Below are positions 36,253-45,764 of a stretch of DNA of 64,000 bases, one piece after another (within the stretch, counting starts at the first letter, position 1; each line of letters begins with the position of its first letter). The notes under the pieces were generated by a model that saw nothing but the letters and a program-made list of their open reading frames with translations, was not told where the DNA came from and did not search any database. The translations under genes were made by a program, and so were the position numbers. The stretch is taken from the NCBI GenBank assembly GCA_026391735.1, contig JAPLDL010000002.1, positions 55,832-119,831 on the forward strand. The letters run 5' to 3'. This stretch comes from Bacteroidota bacterium. Its GTDB lineage: Bacteria > Bacteroidota > Bacteroidia > Bacteroidales > FEN-979.

Positions 36253-38775
36253 TCAGGCAGATTTTTTCTTCCCGAACCACTTCTTCAAATAAGCGTAGTC
36301 GAGATAGTATAAAACCCGGATAGAAAAGCTGTTTGTCTGCGGACTGCCCAGGGTGTTGCCCAGGTTTGTGAAATATCCCCCCTGGATCTCAGTTCCCTGG
36401 CTGAGGATCTGGTTCTTCCAAACAATGCTGATCTCGCTTCCTGGCGCAAAATACCAGATGTATTGGAGGTCGACCGAAAAAGCATTGAAATCAATGTTGT
36501 TATTCTTATTATAATTGCTGTAATCGAGGTTTCCCCCGCGGTTCAGAGTATAATACTGCAGGTATTTTGCCTGCGACCAGTAATGCCTCAGCCTCAGGGA
36601 TAACGACATCTTTGTATTGAAAATATAAGTGGCCTGAATAATATTATTCCAGGTGGTTATATCCCTTCTCCCGAAATAGATCACGGTGTTGTTCATCGAA
36701 TCCATTGAGGTTTCAACCCATCCGTAATTATTCAGATTCTTCTCGGTATAGAGGTCCAGGCTGAGCTGTATCCGGTCGCTTAGCCTCAGACGCGGGATGT
36801 ATTCAAAAGTATAGTCCAGGTTGTTATTCCCGGGAGTGGAAGTAATGGTGAAATTCTCGGCATACCTGAACATCTTCCGGCTGTCGGTCCCGAACCTGAA
36901 CGAGCCTGTATAACTCAGAGGACTTTTAAAAACCCATCCCCATACGCGGGGTTCATAATAATCGTTGTACCCTAGCGGAACTATTCCGGCCTGCAGGTAA
37001 AGATTCCAGTAATTGGTGAAGGTGCATTGGTTCTGCAGACTTACCGACAAGCTTTTAAAGTCGCCGGGATTATACAAGGAGGTATGCCTTACAGTAAGCG
37101 TGGTGGTATTATTGATCAGCTTCCATGTGGGTTTAAGGATAAGGTAATACAGGTTCAGCTGGTTCACTACATCGTTATTGTAGAGCAAAAAGCCCATGTC
37201 ATTGGGATCGTAATGATCTCCGGTTTCCTGCCTCCCCAGGTCAAATTGGAACTTCCCGCTGGGTTTTGAAATCGAAATCACATACTGGTGGCCGAACACA
37301 GGTTGGATGTTCAGCTGGTAAAGCTGGCTTACATTCAGCCTCCCAAATACCGAAAACGTATTCTTTTTGTTGCTGATGCTGCTTTCAAAACCCGTGACAT
37401 TGGCCGAATAGGTTCGGTCGGGGATCCAGTAATTGGTATTGATGAGGGTGATATAGGAATGATTTTTAAGGTTCTGGTCCACAACCAGCACATTATAATT
37501 TGTGAAAGGCTGGGTCATCAGTTTCCGGCTGGTCCATTTGACAGTATCTTCAAGCGTGGCCCAGGTGTTGGTGGTCATGGCATTGAAAAAACCTATGCCT
37601 AATCCTTTCTGATTACGACCCGATATCTTTGTAGCGTTAATGATTCTTGTCTCATCCGGGTTTTTCGTGATAACTTCGGATGACTTCGCTGAGTCATATG
37701 GGACATTCCCGTACTTTGGCGGGCCCCCCACCCGGCGGGTGTAAAAAATATCGCATTTGCTGAACATCTCAGTGGCCTCAGTAAAGAACTGTCGTCGTTC
37801 TATATATTTCACCTCAAAGGGTGTCAGGTTGAGTATGAGGTCATCGCTTTGAACCTGCCCGAAATCGGGAATAAGCATCATATCGAGTGTATAACTTTCA
37901 TTGATCCCGTATCTCAGGTCCATTCCTCCCCTGAACTCGTAAGACCAGCCTTTTGATGAAGGATCCTTTTGAATGTAGGAGGAAACATAGGGCACGAACG
38001 ACAGCCTCACCGGGGGTTTTATGTTATTCATCCCCACAAGCCTGCCATAGTATTTAAAAATGTTCTGTGTGTTGTTATCCACCCACGACCAGGTGGAATA
38101 CTCCTGCCTGCGGTAGAAATTCCTCCACATATTGATACCCCAAACCTGCTTCTCTATTTTCGGAAACCTCAGGGCCGAATAAGGTAGTTTGATCTCGAGT
38201 ATCCAGCATGAATCGTTAATGCTCGTTGCGCTTTCCCATACCGCATCCCAGGAAATATCCTGTCCCACCATGGAATACTTGCAGTCGTTCTGCACTCCTG
38301 CCGGATTTACTTTGAATTCGTACATGTTCATCTCATCGTCGTAAGGCAGAATATCGAATGAAAGATAATCGTTGGCCAGCTGATCGAGCATATCCCGGCG
38401 TCCAAGCTGCCTAAATATGCTGTCTGGAGATGGATCGTACATAATTCCTGCAGCATAGAGCGCATCATCGTCATAAGCGAACCTCACTTCGGTTTTAAAA
38501 GGCGGATGTGTTCCGTTCCTCGGGTTATATTCTACGAAATCACTGGCCACAGGAAGTGTTTTCCAGAAGGGTTCATCCAACTTACCGTCAATTTTCGGGG
38601 GTTTGCTTATGCGGACAGCTTGTATGGTTTTGCGGGAAAGAAAAGCTGAATCAGTTTGGCTTTGTGAAATGTGGCATGACAAGAGAAAGAAGACTATCAG
38701 GATGCAGGATGCAAGATATGGGATATCAGATATCCGATATCTGACATCCGGCATCTGATATCTGATATCCGACAT
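36253..38775 (-). CDS. DUF5916 outer-membrane protein with N-terminal carbohydrate-binding-like domain
   Basis: 840 residues from ATG 38775. The frame also opens at 38805, but that start would overlap the upstream satP gene by 28 bp. After the membrane segment YLASCILIVFFLLSC come a CBM9-like domain (PPKIDGKLDEPFWK, about residues 50-200) and a long C-terminal beta-barrel region, the standard DUF5916 architecture found in Bacteroidetes outer membranes. Function of the family is unknown. Odd: the first 25 or so codons, including the start, are written in a short-repeat array (38696-38776). They repeat SDIRY/PDVRY/SDIPY before the hydrophobic signal. The true start could be the Met at 38754. 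Confidence 0.85.
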   Translation of the reverse strand: MSDIRYQMPDVRYRISDIPYLASCILIVFFLLSCHISQSQTDSAFLSRKTIQAVRISKPPKIDGKLDEPFWKTLPVASDFVEYNPRNGTHPPFKTEVRFAYDDDALYAAGIMYDPSPDSIFRQLGRRDMLDQLANDYLSFDILPYDDEMNMYEFKVNPAGVQNDCKYSMVGQDISWDAVWESATSINDSCWILEIKLPYSALRFPKIEKQVWGINMWRNFYRRQEYSTWSWVDNNTQNIFKYYGRLVGMNNIKPPVRLSFVPYVSSYIQKDPSSKGWSYEFRGGMDLRYGINESYTLDMMLIPDFGQVQSDDLILNLTPFEVKYIERRQFFTEATEMFSKCDIFYTRRVGGPPKYGNVPYDSAKSSEVITKNPDETRIINATKISGRNQKGLGIGFFNAMTTNTWATLEDTVKWTSRKLMTQPFTNYNVLVVDQNLKNHSYITLINTNYWIPDRTYSANVTGFESSISNKKNTFSVFGRLNVSQLYQLNIQPVFGHQYVISISKPSGKFQFDLGRQETGDHYDPNDMGFLLYNNDVVNQLNLYYLILKPTWKLINNTTTLTVRHTSLYNPGDFKSLSVSLQNQCTFTNYWNLYLQAGIVPLGYNDYYEPRVWGWVFKSPLSYTGSFRFGTDSRKMFRYAENFTITSTPGNNNLDYTFEYIPRLRLSDRIQLSLDLYTEKNLNNYGWVETSMDSMNNTVIYFGRRDITTWNNIIQATYIFNTKMSLSLRLRHYWSQAKYLQYYTLNRGGNLDYSNYNKNNNIDFNAFSVDLQYIWYFAPGSEISIVWKNQILSQGTEIQGGYFTNLGNTLGSPQTNSFSIRVLYYLDYAYLKKWFGKKKSA

Positions 38776-38776
38776 C
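38696..38776. repeat. Short-unit array (gatatc family) at the start of the DUF5916 gene
   Basis: About ten 8-9 bp units related to gatatctga, gatatcaga, gacatccg and gatgcag. The core gatatc is itself palindromic, so the array can fold many ways. It supplies the start codon and the n-region of the signal peptide. Confidence 0.88.
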
Positions 38777-38777
38777 T

Positions 38778-39335
38778 TCAGTACTTCAAAATCTTCTTCC
38801 CCCATGACTCATGCAGCACCTCTGCCATGGCCAGGTAAATTGCCGACAGCCCGCAGATGATGCCTTCCCAGCCTGCGAGATGTCCGATAAAGGAAGAACC
38901 GGTCCAGTTACGAGTTGCAAGCAGGAAAAACAGTATCCACAGTGAAAGAAAGACGAAGCTCAGGCAGTAACTTTTCCCGAAAGTGCCAATCCACATAAAG
39001 AATGTGAACAACCCCCACATGAAAAGATACCAGCCAAGGAAAGCGTTATCGGTACGCACTCCTTTACCTCCCGCGAGATCGGGAAACACGAAAATTGCAA
39101 CGAGTGTAAGCCAGAACATGCCATAGGAAACAAAGGCAGTCATTCCGAAGGTATTGCCTTTTTTGAATTCCAGTATGCCGGCGATGATCTGTGCTATGCC
39201 TCCGTAAAAGATGCCCATCGCCAGTATCATATCGCTCACAGGGAAAAACCCGGCATTGTGCATATTCAGAAGAACAGTCGTCATCCCGAAACCCATCAGG
39301 CCCAGTGGCGCAGGATTAGCTAACTTTTGTTCCAT
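38778..39335 (-). CDS. satP: Acetate/succinate transporter, GPR1/FUN34/YaaH family
   Basis: 185 residues with six hydrophobic helices and the family signature NPAPLGLMGFGMTT at the N-terminus. SatP-type proteins carry acetate, and in E. coli also succinate, across the inner membrane with protons. It lies 32 bp downstream of a Kbl-like gene and in line with the ACP and acetyl-CoA synthetase genes, which supports acetate as substrate. Full length. Confidence 0.9.
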   Translation of the reverse strand: MEQKLANPAPLGLMGFGMTTVLLNMHNAGFFPVSDMILAMGIFYGGIAQIIAGILEFKKGNTFGMTAFVSYGMFWLTLVAIFVFPDLAGGKGVRTDNAFLGWYLFMWGLFTFFMWIGTFGKSYCLSFVFLSLWILFFLLATRNWTGSSFIGHLAGWEGIICGLSAIYLAMAEVLHESWGKKILKY

Positions 39336-39367
39336 TATTTTGTTTTTCGCTATTTCGCTGCCTATTC

Positions 39368-40615
39368 TTACATGCCGTACATCTCGATGATCTCGGCCTT
39401 GGTCTTGCCAAGAATATTGTATTTCTTTCCAACTTTCCTGAAAGCATCCAGGGCCTTTTCGAGATGGTGTATCTCATGGCCTGCTGATATCTGGGTACGT
39501 ATCCTGGCTGCTCCCTGGGGCACAACGGGGAAAAAGAAACCTATCGCATATATACCTTCATTGTAGAGGTCTTTCGAAACATCCTGCGAAAGCTTGGCAT
39601 TAAACAGCATCACCGGGACGATGGGGGTATCGCCATCCTTTATGATAATGCCGGCTTCGGTTAGTCCCTTGCGCCAGAACGCAGTGTTTCTTTCGAGTTT
39701 ATCCCTGCGCTCGGTGGTAGCCGAAAGTATCTCGAGGACCTTGATAACACCTGCTACAACAGGAGGTGCTATGGTGTTAGAGAAAAGATAAGGGCGTGCT
39801 TTTTGCCTGCACATTTCAACGAGTTCCTTACGTCCCGAAACGCATCCTCCGGATGCCCCGCCAAGTCCTTTTCCGAAAGTGGTAGTGATAATATCCATCT
39901 TGCCCATGACTCCGCATTTTTCATGCGTGCCGCGGCCGGTCTTTCCTATGAACCCGCTTGAATGGGATTCGTCGCAGAACAACATGGCATCGTATTTTTC
40001 GCATAACTCAACCATCTGGTCAAGCTTTGCTGTGTCGCCATCCATGGAAAATACTCCATCGGTGATGACCATTTTCTGGCGCTTGTCGCTGTGCAGCTGC
40101 AGTTTTTCTTCAAGGTGTCCCATATCGGAATGCTTGAAGGTGTCGTGCATTGCACTGCAAAGACGGATGCCGTCAATGATGGAGGCATGCACAAGGCGGT
40201 CGGAGATCATCACATCGTCCTTTGTCAGGACGGCTTCGAAAACACCTGCATTGGCATCCATACAGGAAGGGAACAGGATGGTGTCCTCGGTCCCGAGAAA
40301 TTCAGTCACCATCTTTTCCAGCTTCTTGTGGATGTCCTGTGTGCCACAAATGAATCGCACCGAAGACATGCCATACCCATGGGAATCCAGGCCTGCGTGA
40401 GCGGCCTTGACGACTTCAGGATGGCTGGATAATCCGAGGTAATTGTTTGCGCAGATGTTGATGACTTTTTTGAGCTCAGCACCTTCGGGAAATTCAACTA
40501 TAATATCGGCTGCCTGGGCAGAGTGGATGTAACGTTCCTGCTTGAATAAGCCTGCGTCTTTCATTCCGGTAAGGATGTCGTTATACATCCCACGGGTTTT
40601 ATCGGTATATGCCAT
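39368..40615 (-). CDS. Kbl-like alpha-oxoamine synthase paralogue next to an ACP gene
   Basis: 415 residues. PLP-dependent acyl-CoA:amino-acid C-acyltransferase family (Kbl, BioF, HemA, serine palmitoyltransferase). The PLP lysine is Lys249 in TTTFGKGLGG; His143 (HASIIDG) and DESHSSG are present. Overall it resembles glycine C-acetyltransferase and the true Kbl encoded at 43258, but the loop [11 protein letters not shown] of that protein reads SDRLVHASIID here (R140, V142), and the [12 protein letters not shown] segment is replaced by SAMHDTFKHSDM. It lies 9 bp downstream of an acyl carrier protein gene. It may therefore use an acyl-ACP or a different amino acid. Could equally be a second Kbl. 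Confidence 0.85.
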   Translation of the reverse strand: MAYTDKTRGMYNDILTGMKDAGLFKQERYIHSAQAADIIVEFPEGAELKKVINICANNYLGLSSHPEVVKAAHAGLDSHGYGMSSVRFICGTQDIHKKLEKMVTEFLGTEDTILFPSCMDANAGVFEAVLTKDDVMISDRLVHASIIDGIRLCSAMHDTFKHSDMGHLEEKLQLHSDKRQKMVITDGVFSMDGDTAKLDQMVELCEKYDAMLFCDESHSSGFIGKTGRGTHEKCGVMGKMDIITTTFGKGLGGASGGCVSGRKELVEMCRQKARPYLFSNTIAPPVVAGVIKVLEILSATTERRDKLERNTAFWRKGLTEAGIIIKDGDTPIVPVMLFNAKLSQDVSKDLYNEGIYAIGFFFPVVPQGAARIRTQISAGHEIHHLEKALDAFRKVGKKYNILGKTKAEIIEMYGM

Positions 40616-40624
40616 AAATCCTCC

Positions 40625-40870
40625 TTATTCTTTAGTGAATTCCTTAACCAGCATACAAATTTTATTCACAGAGTCGAATGCCTCAGGTGTGGCTTTATCG
40701 TCAGGAATAGAGATCTTGTATTTGTTCTCGAGGAACCTTTTTAAAGATACCATCGAAAAACTGTCGACAATCCCACCCGAGATCAGGGGCGTGTCGAAGG
40801 TAACTTCAGTGTCATCCTCAACGTATTCATTGACAACATAGGTTCGTACAATTTCTTTCATGTCTTCCAT
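40625..40870 (-). CDS. Acyl carrier protein
   Basis: 81 residues, acidic, four-helix type. The phosphopantetheine site is Ser37 in GGIVDSFSM, slightly different from the DSLD/DSLS of fatty-acid AcpP, so this is probably a dedicated carrier. It lies 9 bp upstream of the Kbl-like gene, and an AcpS-type holo-ACP synthase is encoded in the same cluster. It would carry an acyl group as a thioester. Which acyl group cannot be read from the sequence. Confidence 0.88.
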   Translation of the reverse strand: MEDMKEIVRTYVVNEYVEDDTEVTFDTPLISGGIVDSFSMVSLKRFLENKYKISIPDDKATPEAFDSVNKICMLVKEFTKE

Positions 40871-40942
40871 GTCTTGTTTCTCCTTTTTTTGTGTTTCAAA
40901 TTAATATTTGTCGGTTTTTTTAATGTTAATTTTTTGTGAGAC

Positions 40943-41045
40943 AGATAGCTGGATAAGCAGCTGCGCTGCGATATCTGGATTACTGGATAAGCAGCTTCGC
41001 TGCGATATCCGGATATCCGGTCATCCAGCTATCTAGTTATCCAGA
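40943..41045. repeat. Two-armed short-unit array (ttatccagc family) upstream of the ACP gene
   Basis: Bounded by a perfect 10 bp inverted repeat, agatagctgg (40943-40952) and ccagctatct (41025-41034). Inside are two copies of a block ggataagcagc-tgc/ttc-gctgcgatatc, each able to form a small GCAGC/GCTGC hairpin. Lies between the acetyl-CoA synthetase and ACP genes. Confidence 0.88.
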
Positions 41046-42749
41046 TTAATCATTCTCCAGCGTGCTCGTATCCCCAATCTCCTCTCCCCATTCTTTCGCA
41101 TGAAGTATGCGGCGCATAATCTTGCCGCTACGGGTTTTGGGAAGGCTGTCGATGAATTCAATCTCCTGGGGCATTGCCAGTGGTGATAGTTTTTTGCGGA
41201 CGAAGTTCATGATCTCCAGGTCAAGGTCCTTGCTGGGCTCGAAACCGGGTTTCAGGGTCACAAAAGCTTTCACGACTTCCATGTTCACGAAATCAGGTTT
41301 CGATACTACTGCTGATTCTGCTACCGCCGGATGTTCGAGCAAGGCTGACTCCACTTCAAATGGACTAACAAGGTGGCCTCCGGTATTGATCACATCGTCA
41401 TCGCGGCCCACAAACCAGAAATATCCTTCCTTGTCTATGCTTGAACGGTCACCAGGAAGATACCAACCGTTCCTGAATTTCTTCTGGTAGGTTTCTTCGT
41501 TACGCCAGTAGGTGCGCATCATCGAAGGCCATCCCGGCTTTATCGCTATAAGACCTACTTTCCCGGGACCATCGAAAGGTTCGAATTTGTCGGCGTCGAT
41601 CACAGTAGCCGTTATCCCCGGGAAAGGCTTGCCCATGGATCCGGGCTTGATTTTCATACCTGGGAAATTGGTGATCATGATGCTTCCTGTTTCGGTTTGC
41701 CAGTAGGTATCAAGGAAAGGCTTCCCGAAAACTTTCTCGCTCCAGATCACGGCTTCACTGTTCAAAGGCTCGCCTACCGAAGCAAGGTGCCTGAGAGTTG
41801 AAAGATCATACTTTTTGATGACTTCATCACCAGCTTTCATCAGACTGCGGATGGCGGTAGGCGCTGAATACCACATGGTGATTTTATGCTTTTCAATGAA
41901 TTTGTACCAGTTGTCGGCTGAGAATCCTGCATCGAGCACGCATTGGGTCACCCCGTTGCTGAATGCGCCAATGATACCGTAGGATGTGCCAGTTACCCAT
42001 CCCGGGTCGGCCGTGCACCAGTAAATATCTGAATCCTGCAGGTCGAGAACCCACTTTGCTGTGAGGTATTGCGAGATCAGGCTGTAATGAACATGCTTTA
42101 CTCCCTTGGGCTGGCCCGTTGTACCTGAAGTATAATGCAGAACCGACGGGGATTCGGCTTTGGTCGGGTGGATATGGAATTTTTCAGGTTTGGGTGCATT
42201 GTCCATATCAAAAGCTATTTCCCTTTCACCCAGCGGTTTCGCGGGATCAGCATCTACAATGATAATATGCTTGAGGAAAGGCATCTTGTCAAGAATCTTC
42301 CTCACTTTTGGGGCATGCTTGCGCTGTGTGATAACAGCGGTGGTTTGGGCATTGTCGAGGCGCACGATCAGTGACTCATCTCCGAATGCCGAGAATAACG
42401 GCTGCACAATGGCGCCGATTTTCAGAACTCCAAGAAATCCGATGTACAGTTCAGGAATCTTGTCCATGAACAGGCAAACCCTGTCTTCGGGCTGGATGCC
42501 AATGTCGCGAAGAAATTGCCCTACCCCGTTGGAGGTAAGGCGAAGTTCGTTGTAAGTGTAGCGTTTTCCCTGGCCCTGGGATCCCTCCCAGATGAGGGCC
42601 GGCTTGTTTCCTTTTCCAAGCTCGCAGATACGATCAGAGCAATACCAGCCGATATTGATATCGTTACCAGGCTGGTAATCAAGTTCTTTTTCAGCAATGC
42701 TCCAATCGAAATTTTTAATCCTTTCGTCGTAGGATCCGATGTTTGACAT
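41046..42749 (-). CDS. acsA: Acetyl-CoA synthetase (AMP-forming), AcsA type
   Basis: 567 residues, the shorter AcsA form. It activates acetate with ATP and CoA through acetyl-AMP. Motifs: YTSGTTGQPKGVKH (P-loop), DTYWQTETG, YLPGDRSSID, and the C-terminal catalytic lysine in SGKIMRRIL. The Trp directly before QTETG, which closes the acyl pocket in Salmonella Acs, is retained, so acetate or propionate is expected rather than a fatty acid. It sits in line with an ACP gene, a holo-ACP synthase gene, two Kbl-like genes and satP. The GNAT/ligase fusion at 24585 is a candidate for controlling it by lysine acetylation (inference). Confidence 0.9.
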   Translation of the reverse strand: MSNIGSYDERIKNFDWSIAEKELDYQPGNDINIGWYCSDRICELGKGNKPALIWEGSQGQGKRYTYNELRLTSNGVGQFLRDIGIQPEDRVCLFMDKIPELYIGFLGVLKIGAIVQPLFSAFGDESLIVRLDNAQTTAVITQRKHAPKVRKILDKMPFLKHIIIVDADPAKPLGEREIAFDMDNAPKPEKFHIHPTKAESPSVLHYTSGTTGQPKGVKHVHYSLISQYLTAKWVLDLQDSDIYWCTADPGWVTGTSYGIIGAFSNGVTQCVLDAGFSADNWYKFIEKHKITMWYSAPTAIRSLMKAGDEVIKKYDLSTLRHLASVGEPLNSEAVIWSEKVFGKPFLDTYWQTETGSIMITNFPGMKIKPGSMGKPFPGITATVIDADKFEPFDGPGKVGLIAIKPGWPSMMRTYWRNEETYQKKFRNGWYLPGDRSSIDKEGYFWFVGRDDDVINTGGHLVSPFEVESALLEHPAVAESAVVSKPDFVNMEVVKAFVTLKPGFEPSKDLDLEIMNFVRKKLSPLAMPQEIEFIDSLPKTRSGKIMRRILHAKEWGEEIGDTSTLEND

Positions 42750-42774
42750 AGGTGTAAGAGGGTTTTTGGTTAAT

Positions 42775-42888
42775 ACTTGGTTCTTGGATACTGGGTTACT
42801 GGATTACTGGGTTACTGGGTTACTGGTTTCTGGGCATTTTAAACCCATTGACTAGTTACCTAGTTACCTAGTTACCAAGCTACCTAGA
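42775..42888. repeat. Two-armed short-unit array (ttactgggt family) between acpS and acsA
   Basis: Left arm of ttactgggt/ttactggat 9-mers, centre with gggcattttaaaccc, right arm of tagttacc units. The arms are related as imperfect complements (roughly two thirds of positions). It fills most of the 134 bp gap. Confidence 0.85.
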
Positions 42889-43261
42889 CTTCAATAATCA
42901 CGATCGCAGTTGTTAATTCCTTAACATGCGATAAAGATACATGAATTTTTGAAAAACACTCTTGTTCGGCTAATTCTTTTGCCTTACCGCTTAATCTTAT
43001 ATGGGGCTGACCAAGTTCATCATGGTAGATGTCGATATCGGCAAAACGAATGCCGAACCTCCAACCGGTGCCTATGGCTTTCATCAGCGCTTCTTTGGCC
43101 GAAAACCGGGCTGCATAATGCTGGTATTTGTTGCGGTTCTTGGTCTCGCAGTATTCGATCTCACCGGGAGTGAAAATCTTGTCGCGGAAGCCCAAATCGC
43201 GCTCCATCACTTTCTGGATGCGCGCACATTCTATGATATCTATGCCTGTGCCGTATATCAA
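42884..43261 (-). CDS. acpS: Holo-ACP synthase
   Basis: 125 residues, standard length. It transfers phosphopantetheine from CoA to the serine of acyl carrier proteins. Signatures: GTGIDIIE near the N-terminus (metal-binding Asp8), [14 protein letters not shown] (Glu of the WxxKEA-like motif), and VSLSH near the end. Its start overlaps the end of the upstream kbl gene by 4 bp. Its placement next to a dedicated ACP gene suggests they work together, although it may also serve the fatty-acid ACP of the cell. Confidence 0.92.
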   Translation of the reverse strand: MIYGTGIDIIECARIQKVMERDLGFRDKIFTPGEIEYCETKNRNKYQHYAARFSAKEALMKAIGTGWRFGIRFADIDIYHDELGQPHIRLSGKAKELAEQECFSKIHVSLSHVKELTTAIVIIEV

Positions 43262-44454
43262 ATTGCTCCTAATTGCTTGCCGACTTTCCTGAACTTGTCC
43301 AGTGCAAAGCCGATCTGCTCGAGCGAATGGGCCGCACTGACCTGCACCCTGATCCTCGATTTTCCTTTGGGGACCACGGGGTAGTAAAATCCTATTACAT
43401 ACACTCCTTCTTCGAGAAGGGCGTTCGCAAAATCCTGCGATAGTTTCGCATCATTTGGCAAATGACCAAATAAAACGGGAACTATCGGATGTACCCCATC
43501 CACTATCCGAAATCCGGCATCTGACATCCCTTTTCTAAACAACTGAGTGTTCTCGAACAGCTTGTCCCTCAAGGCAGTGGTCTCCGACAGCATCTTCAGC
43601 ACTTCAAGCGTTGCTCCTGCGATCGCCGGGGCCAGTGTGTTCGAAAAAAGGTACGGACGTGAACGCTGCCTGAGCAACTCCACGATCTCTTTCTTGCCGG
43701 AAATGCAACCGCCGGAAGCTCCTCCGAGGGCCTTCCCGAAGGTTGTGGAAATAATATCGACCCTCCCCTGTGCATTACAGTGCTCGATGGTCCCCCTGCC
43801 GGTCTTTCCTACAAACCCCGTGGCATGCGAATCATCCACCATCACGAGGGCATCATACTTTTCGGCCAGGTCGCATATCTTGTCAACTTTGGCAATGATG
43901 CCGTCCATCGAGAACACTCCGTCGGTCACGATGAGTTTGAACCTGGCTTCGGAGGCATCCTGCAGGACTTCTTCCAGGTCTTCCATATCATTATTCTTGT
44001 AACGGAACCTCTGGGCTTTGCAGAGCCTAACCCCATCGATGATGGAGGCATGGTTCAGTTCGTCGCTGATGATGGCATCCTGTTCGCCCAAGAGTGGTTC
44101 GAATACACCCCCGTTGGCATCGAAAGCCGAGGAATAAAGTATCGTATCTTCCATCCCCAGGAACTCGCTCAGCTTGGCTTCCAGGTCTTTATGAATTTTT
44201 TGCGTACCGCAGATGAAGCGCACACTCGACATGCCGTAGCCGTATCTGAAGAATGTCATGTTGGCCCCGGCCATGGTCCTGGGATCGTTCGATAACCCAA
44301 GGTAGTTGTTGGCGCACATGTTCAGGACCTTGCGCCCGTTGGTCATGATCTCCACTCCCTGTGGGGTGGTGATGACCCTTTCGGTCTTGTATAATCCGTC
44401 GTTTCGGATCCCGTCGATCTGCTTCTGTAAATGCTGCTGAAATTTGCCGTACAT
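43258..44454 (-). CDS. kbl: Glycine C-acetyltransferase (2-amino-3-ketobutyrate CoA ligase)
   Basis: 398 residues, the family's normal length, and very similar along its whole length to E. coli Kbl. It cleaves 2-amino-3-oxobutyrate with CoA into glycine and acetyl-CoA. Lys241 in TTFGKALGG binds PLP; DDSHATG and [11 protein letters not shown] are conserved. Tdh for the preceding step is encoded at 13262. It is translationally coupled to acpS (ATGA overlap). The Kbl-like paralogue at 39368 diverges from it in the substrate loop, so this copy is the better candidate for threonine catabolism. Confidence 0.93.
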   Translation of the reverse strand: MYGKFQQHLQKQIDGIRNDGLYKTERVITTPQGVEIMTNGRKVLNMCANNYLGLSNDPRTMAGANMTFFRYGYGMSSVRFICGTQKIHKDLEAKLSEFLGMEDTILYSSAFDANGGVFEPLLGEQDAIISDELNHASIIDGVRLCKAQRFRYKNNDMEDLEEVLQDASEARFKLIVTDGVFSMDGIIAKVDKICDLAEKYDALVMVDDSHATGFVGKTGRGTIEHCNAQGRVDIISTTFGKALGGASGGCISGKKEIVELLRQRSRPYLFSNTLAPAIAGATLEVLKMLSETTALRDKLFENTQLFRKGMSDAGFRIVDGVHPIVPVLFGHLPNDAKLSQDFANALLEEGVYVIGFYYPVVPKGKSRIRVQVSAAHSLEQIGFALDKFRKVGKQLGAI

Positions 44455-44502
44455 GGGAGTAAAAAAAGTTGGGTTTAGCGCTTGTAAAATTAATCAAAAA
44501 AC

Positions 44503-45759
44503 TTATCGGATGGCTCTAAGGTTTAAGGACCTGAGCTTTGGCGAAAGCTTTGAAGTGATGCCGACTACCAGCAAGGTCATCAGCCCCCCGAAGATCACGG
44601 ATGGGATCAGCCCCATAAGCCTGGCAGCCAGGCCCGATTCAAATGATCCTATTTCGTTTGATGAACCTATGAATATTGCATTTACCGATGCAACCCTTCC
44701 CCTCATTTCATCAGGAGTCACAAGCTGCATAGTGGTCGCCCTGATGATGACGCTGATGTTGTCGAACATCCCGCTCATCATCAGCAAGCCAAAAGAAAGA
44801 TAATAGTTTGTTGAAAGGGCGAACAGGATGATTGACAAACCAAAACCTGCAACACTGTAAAACAGGTACCTTCCGGCTTTAGCCATGGGCGGGCGATGCG
44901 CAATAATTGCACCCATGATCACCGCACCAGCCATCGGCGCTGATCTCAGGAACCCGAGACCTTCAGGCCCAACCTTCAGTACTTCCGCCGCAAAGACCGG
45001 GAGCATGGCAACTGCTCCTCCGAACAACACCCCGAACATGTCGAGCGACATAGCCCCCAACAGGATCTGATTTTTAAAAACGAATTTCAGTCCACCCGAT
45101 AATCTTTGTATCAGGGTCTCGCCTACCTGTATTGCAGGAGTAGGCCTGTTTTTTACGAAAATCAGCAGGATAAACGAGAGGAACAAAAAGAGCAGGACAC
45201 TGCTGTATGCCGCTCTCACTCCAAAGAAACCGTAAACCAACCCTCCTACAGCAGGACCCGTGATGGCTCCAATGTGCCAGATCATGGAATTCCAGGTCGA
45301 TGAATTCGTATACAGATGACGGGGGACAAGCTGAGCCATGAGAGCGATGATTGCAGGATACAAATAAGCCCTTGCCACACCAGAGACGGCTACGACAATA
45401 TAGATGGGATAAACTCCCACCCTGCTTAATATCCCGAATGCAGGCAAAGTGAAAATCAATAGCGCGATGGTACCGCTTACAAACAGGAGCATAAACCAGA
45501 GGATGATCTTTTTCCGGTTATATTTATCGGCTGCATCTCCTGCGAATAAAGCAGATGCAATGTTGGGAAGCGCTTCGGCAAGGCCAATCAGGCCTAATGA
45601 AAGAGGGTCTTTGGTGATCTGGTAAACCTGCCATCCCACGATGATGCTCTGCATCTGGAAAGCTATGGTGGCAAAGAAACGAAAACTAAGAAAAAGGCGG
45701 AAGTCCCTTACGCGCAAGACTGCGTAAGCGTCGTGTTTTTCGGGTTGATGATTATCCAA
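44503..45759 (-). CDS. MFS exporter (EntS/DHA3-like)
   Basis: 418 residues with about twelve hydrophobic helices. The MFS signature between helices 2 and 3 appears as GDAADKYNRKKI. The sequence type (VRDFRLFLSFRFFATIAFQMQS at the start, GWQVYQITKDPLSLG) is that of the drug/siderophore exporters of the EntS/MFS_3 group. Substrate unknown. It starts 5 bp after the EF-G paralogue stop, so it is co-transcribed with it. Confidence 0.85.
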   Translation of the reverse strand: MDNHQPEKHDAYAVLRVRDFRLFLSFRFFATIAFQMQSIIVGWQVYQITKDPLSLGLIGLAEALPNIASALFAGDAADKYNRKKIILWFMLLFVSGTIALLIFTLPAFGILSRVGVYPIYIVVAVSGVARAYLYPAIIALMAQLVPRHLYTNSSTWNSMIWHIGAITGPAVGGLVYGFFGVRAAYSSVLLFLFLSFILLIFVKNRPTPAIQVGETLIQRLSGGLKFVFKNQILLGAMSLDMFGVLFGGAVAMLPVFAAEVLKVGPEGLGFLRSAPMAGAVIMGAIIAHRPPMAKAGRYLFYSVAGFGLSIILFALSTNYYLSFGLLMMSGMFDNISVIIRATTMQLVTPDEMRGRVASVNAIFIGSSNEIGSFESGLAARLMGLIPSVIFGGLMTLLVVGITSKLSPKLRSLNLRAIR

Positions 45760-45764
45760 AGGGC

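Noticed and set aside
39368..40870. Sulfonolipid (capnine) or sphingolipid synthase reading of the ACP-linked Kbl-like gene
   Set aside because: No cysteate synthase, reductase or fatty-acyl ligase neighbours; the adjacent ligase looks acetate-specific and the enzyme is closest to Kbl overall. Kept only as an alternative.
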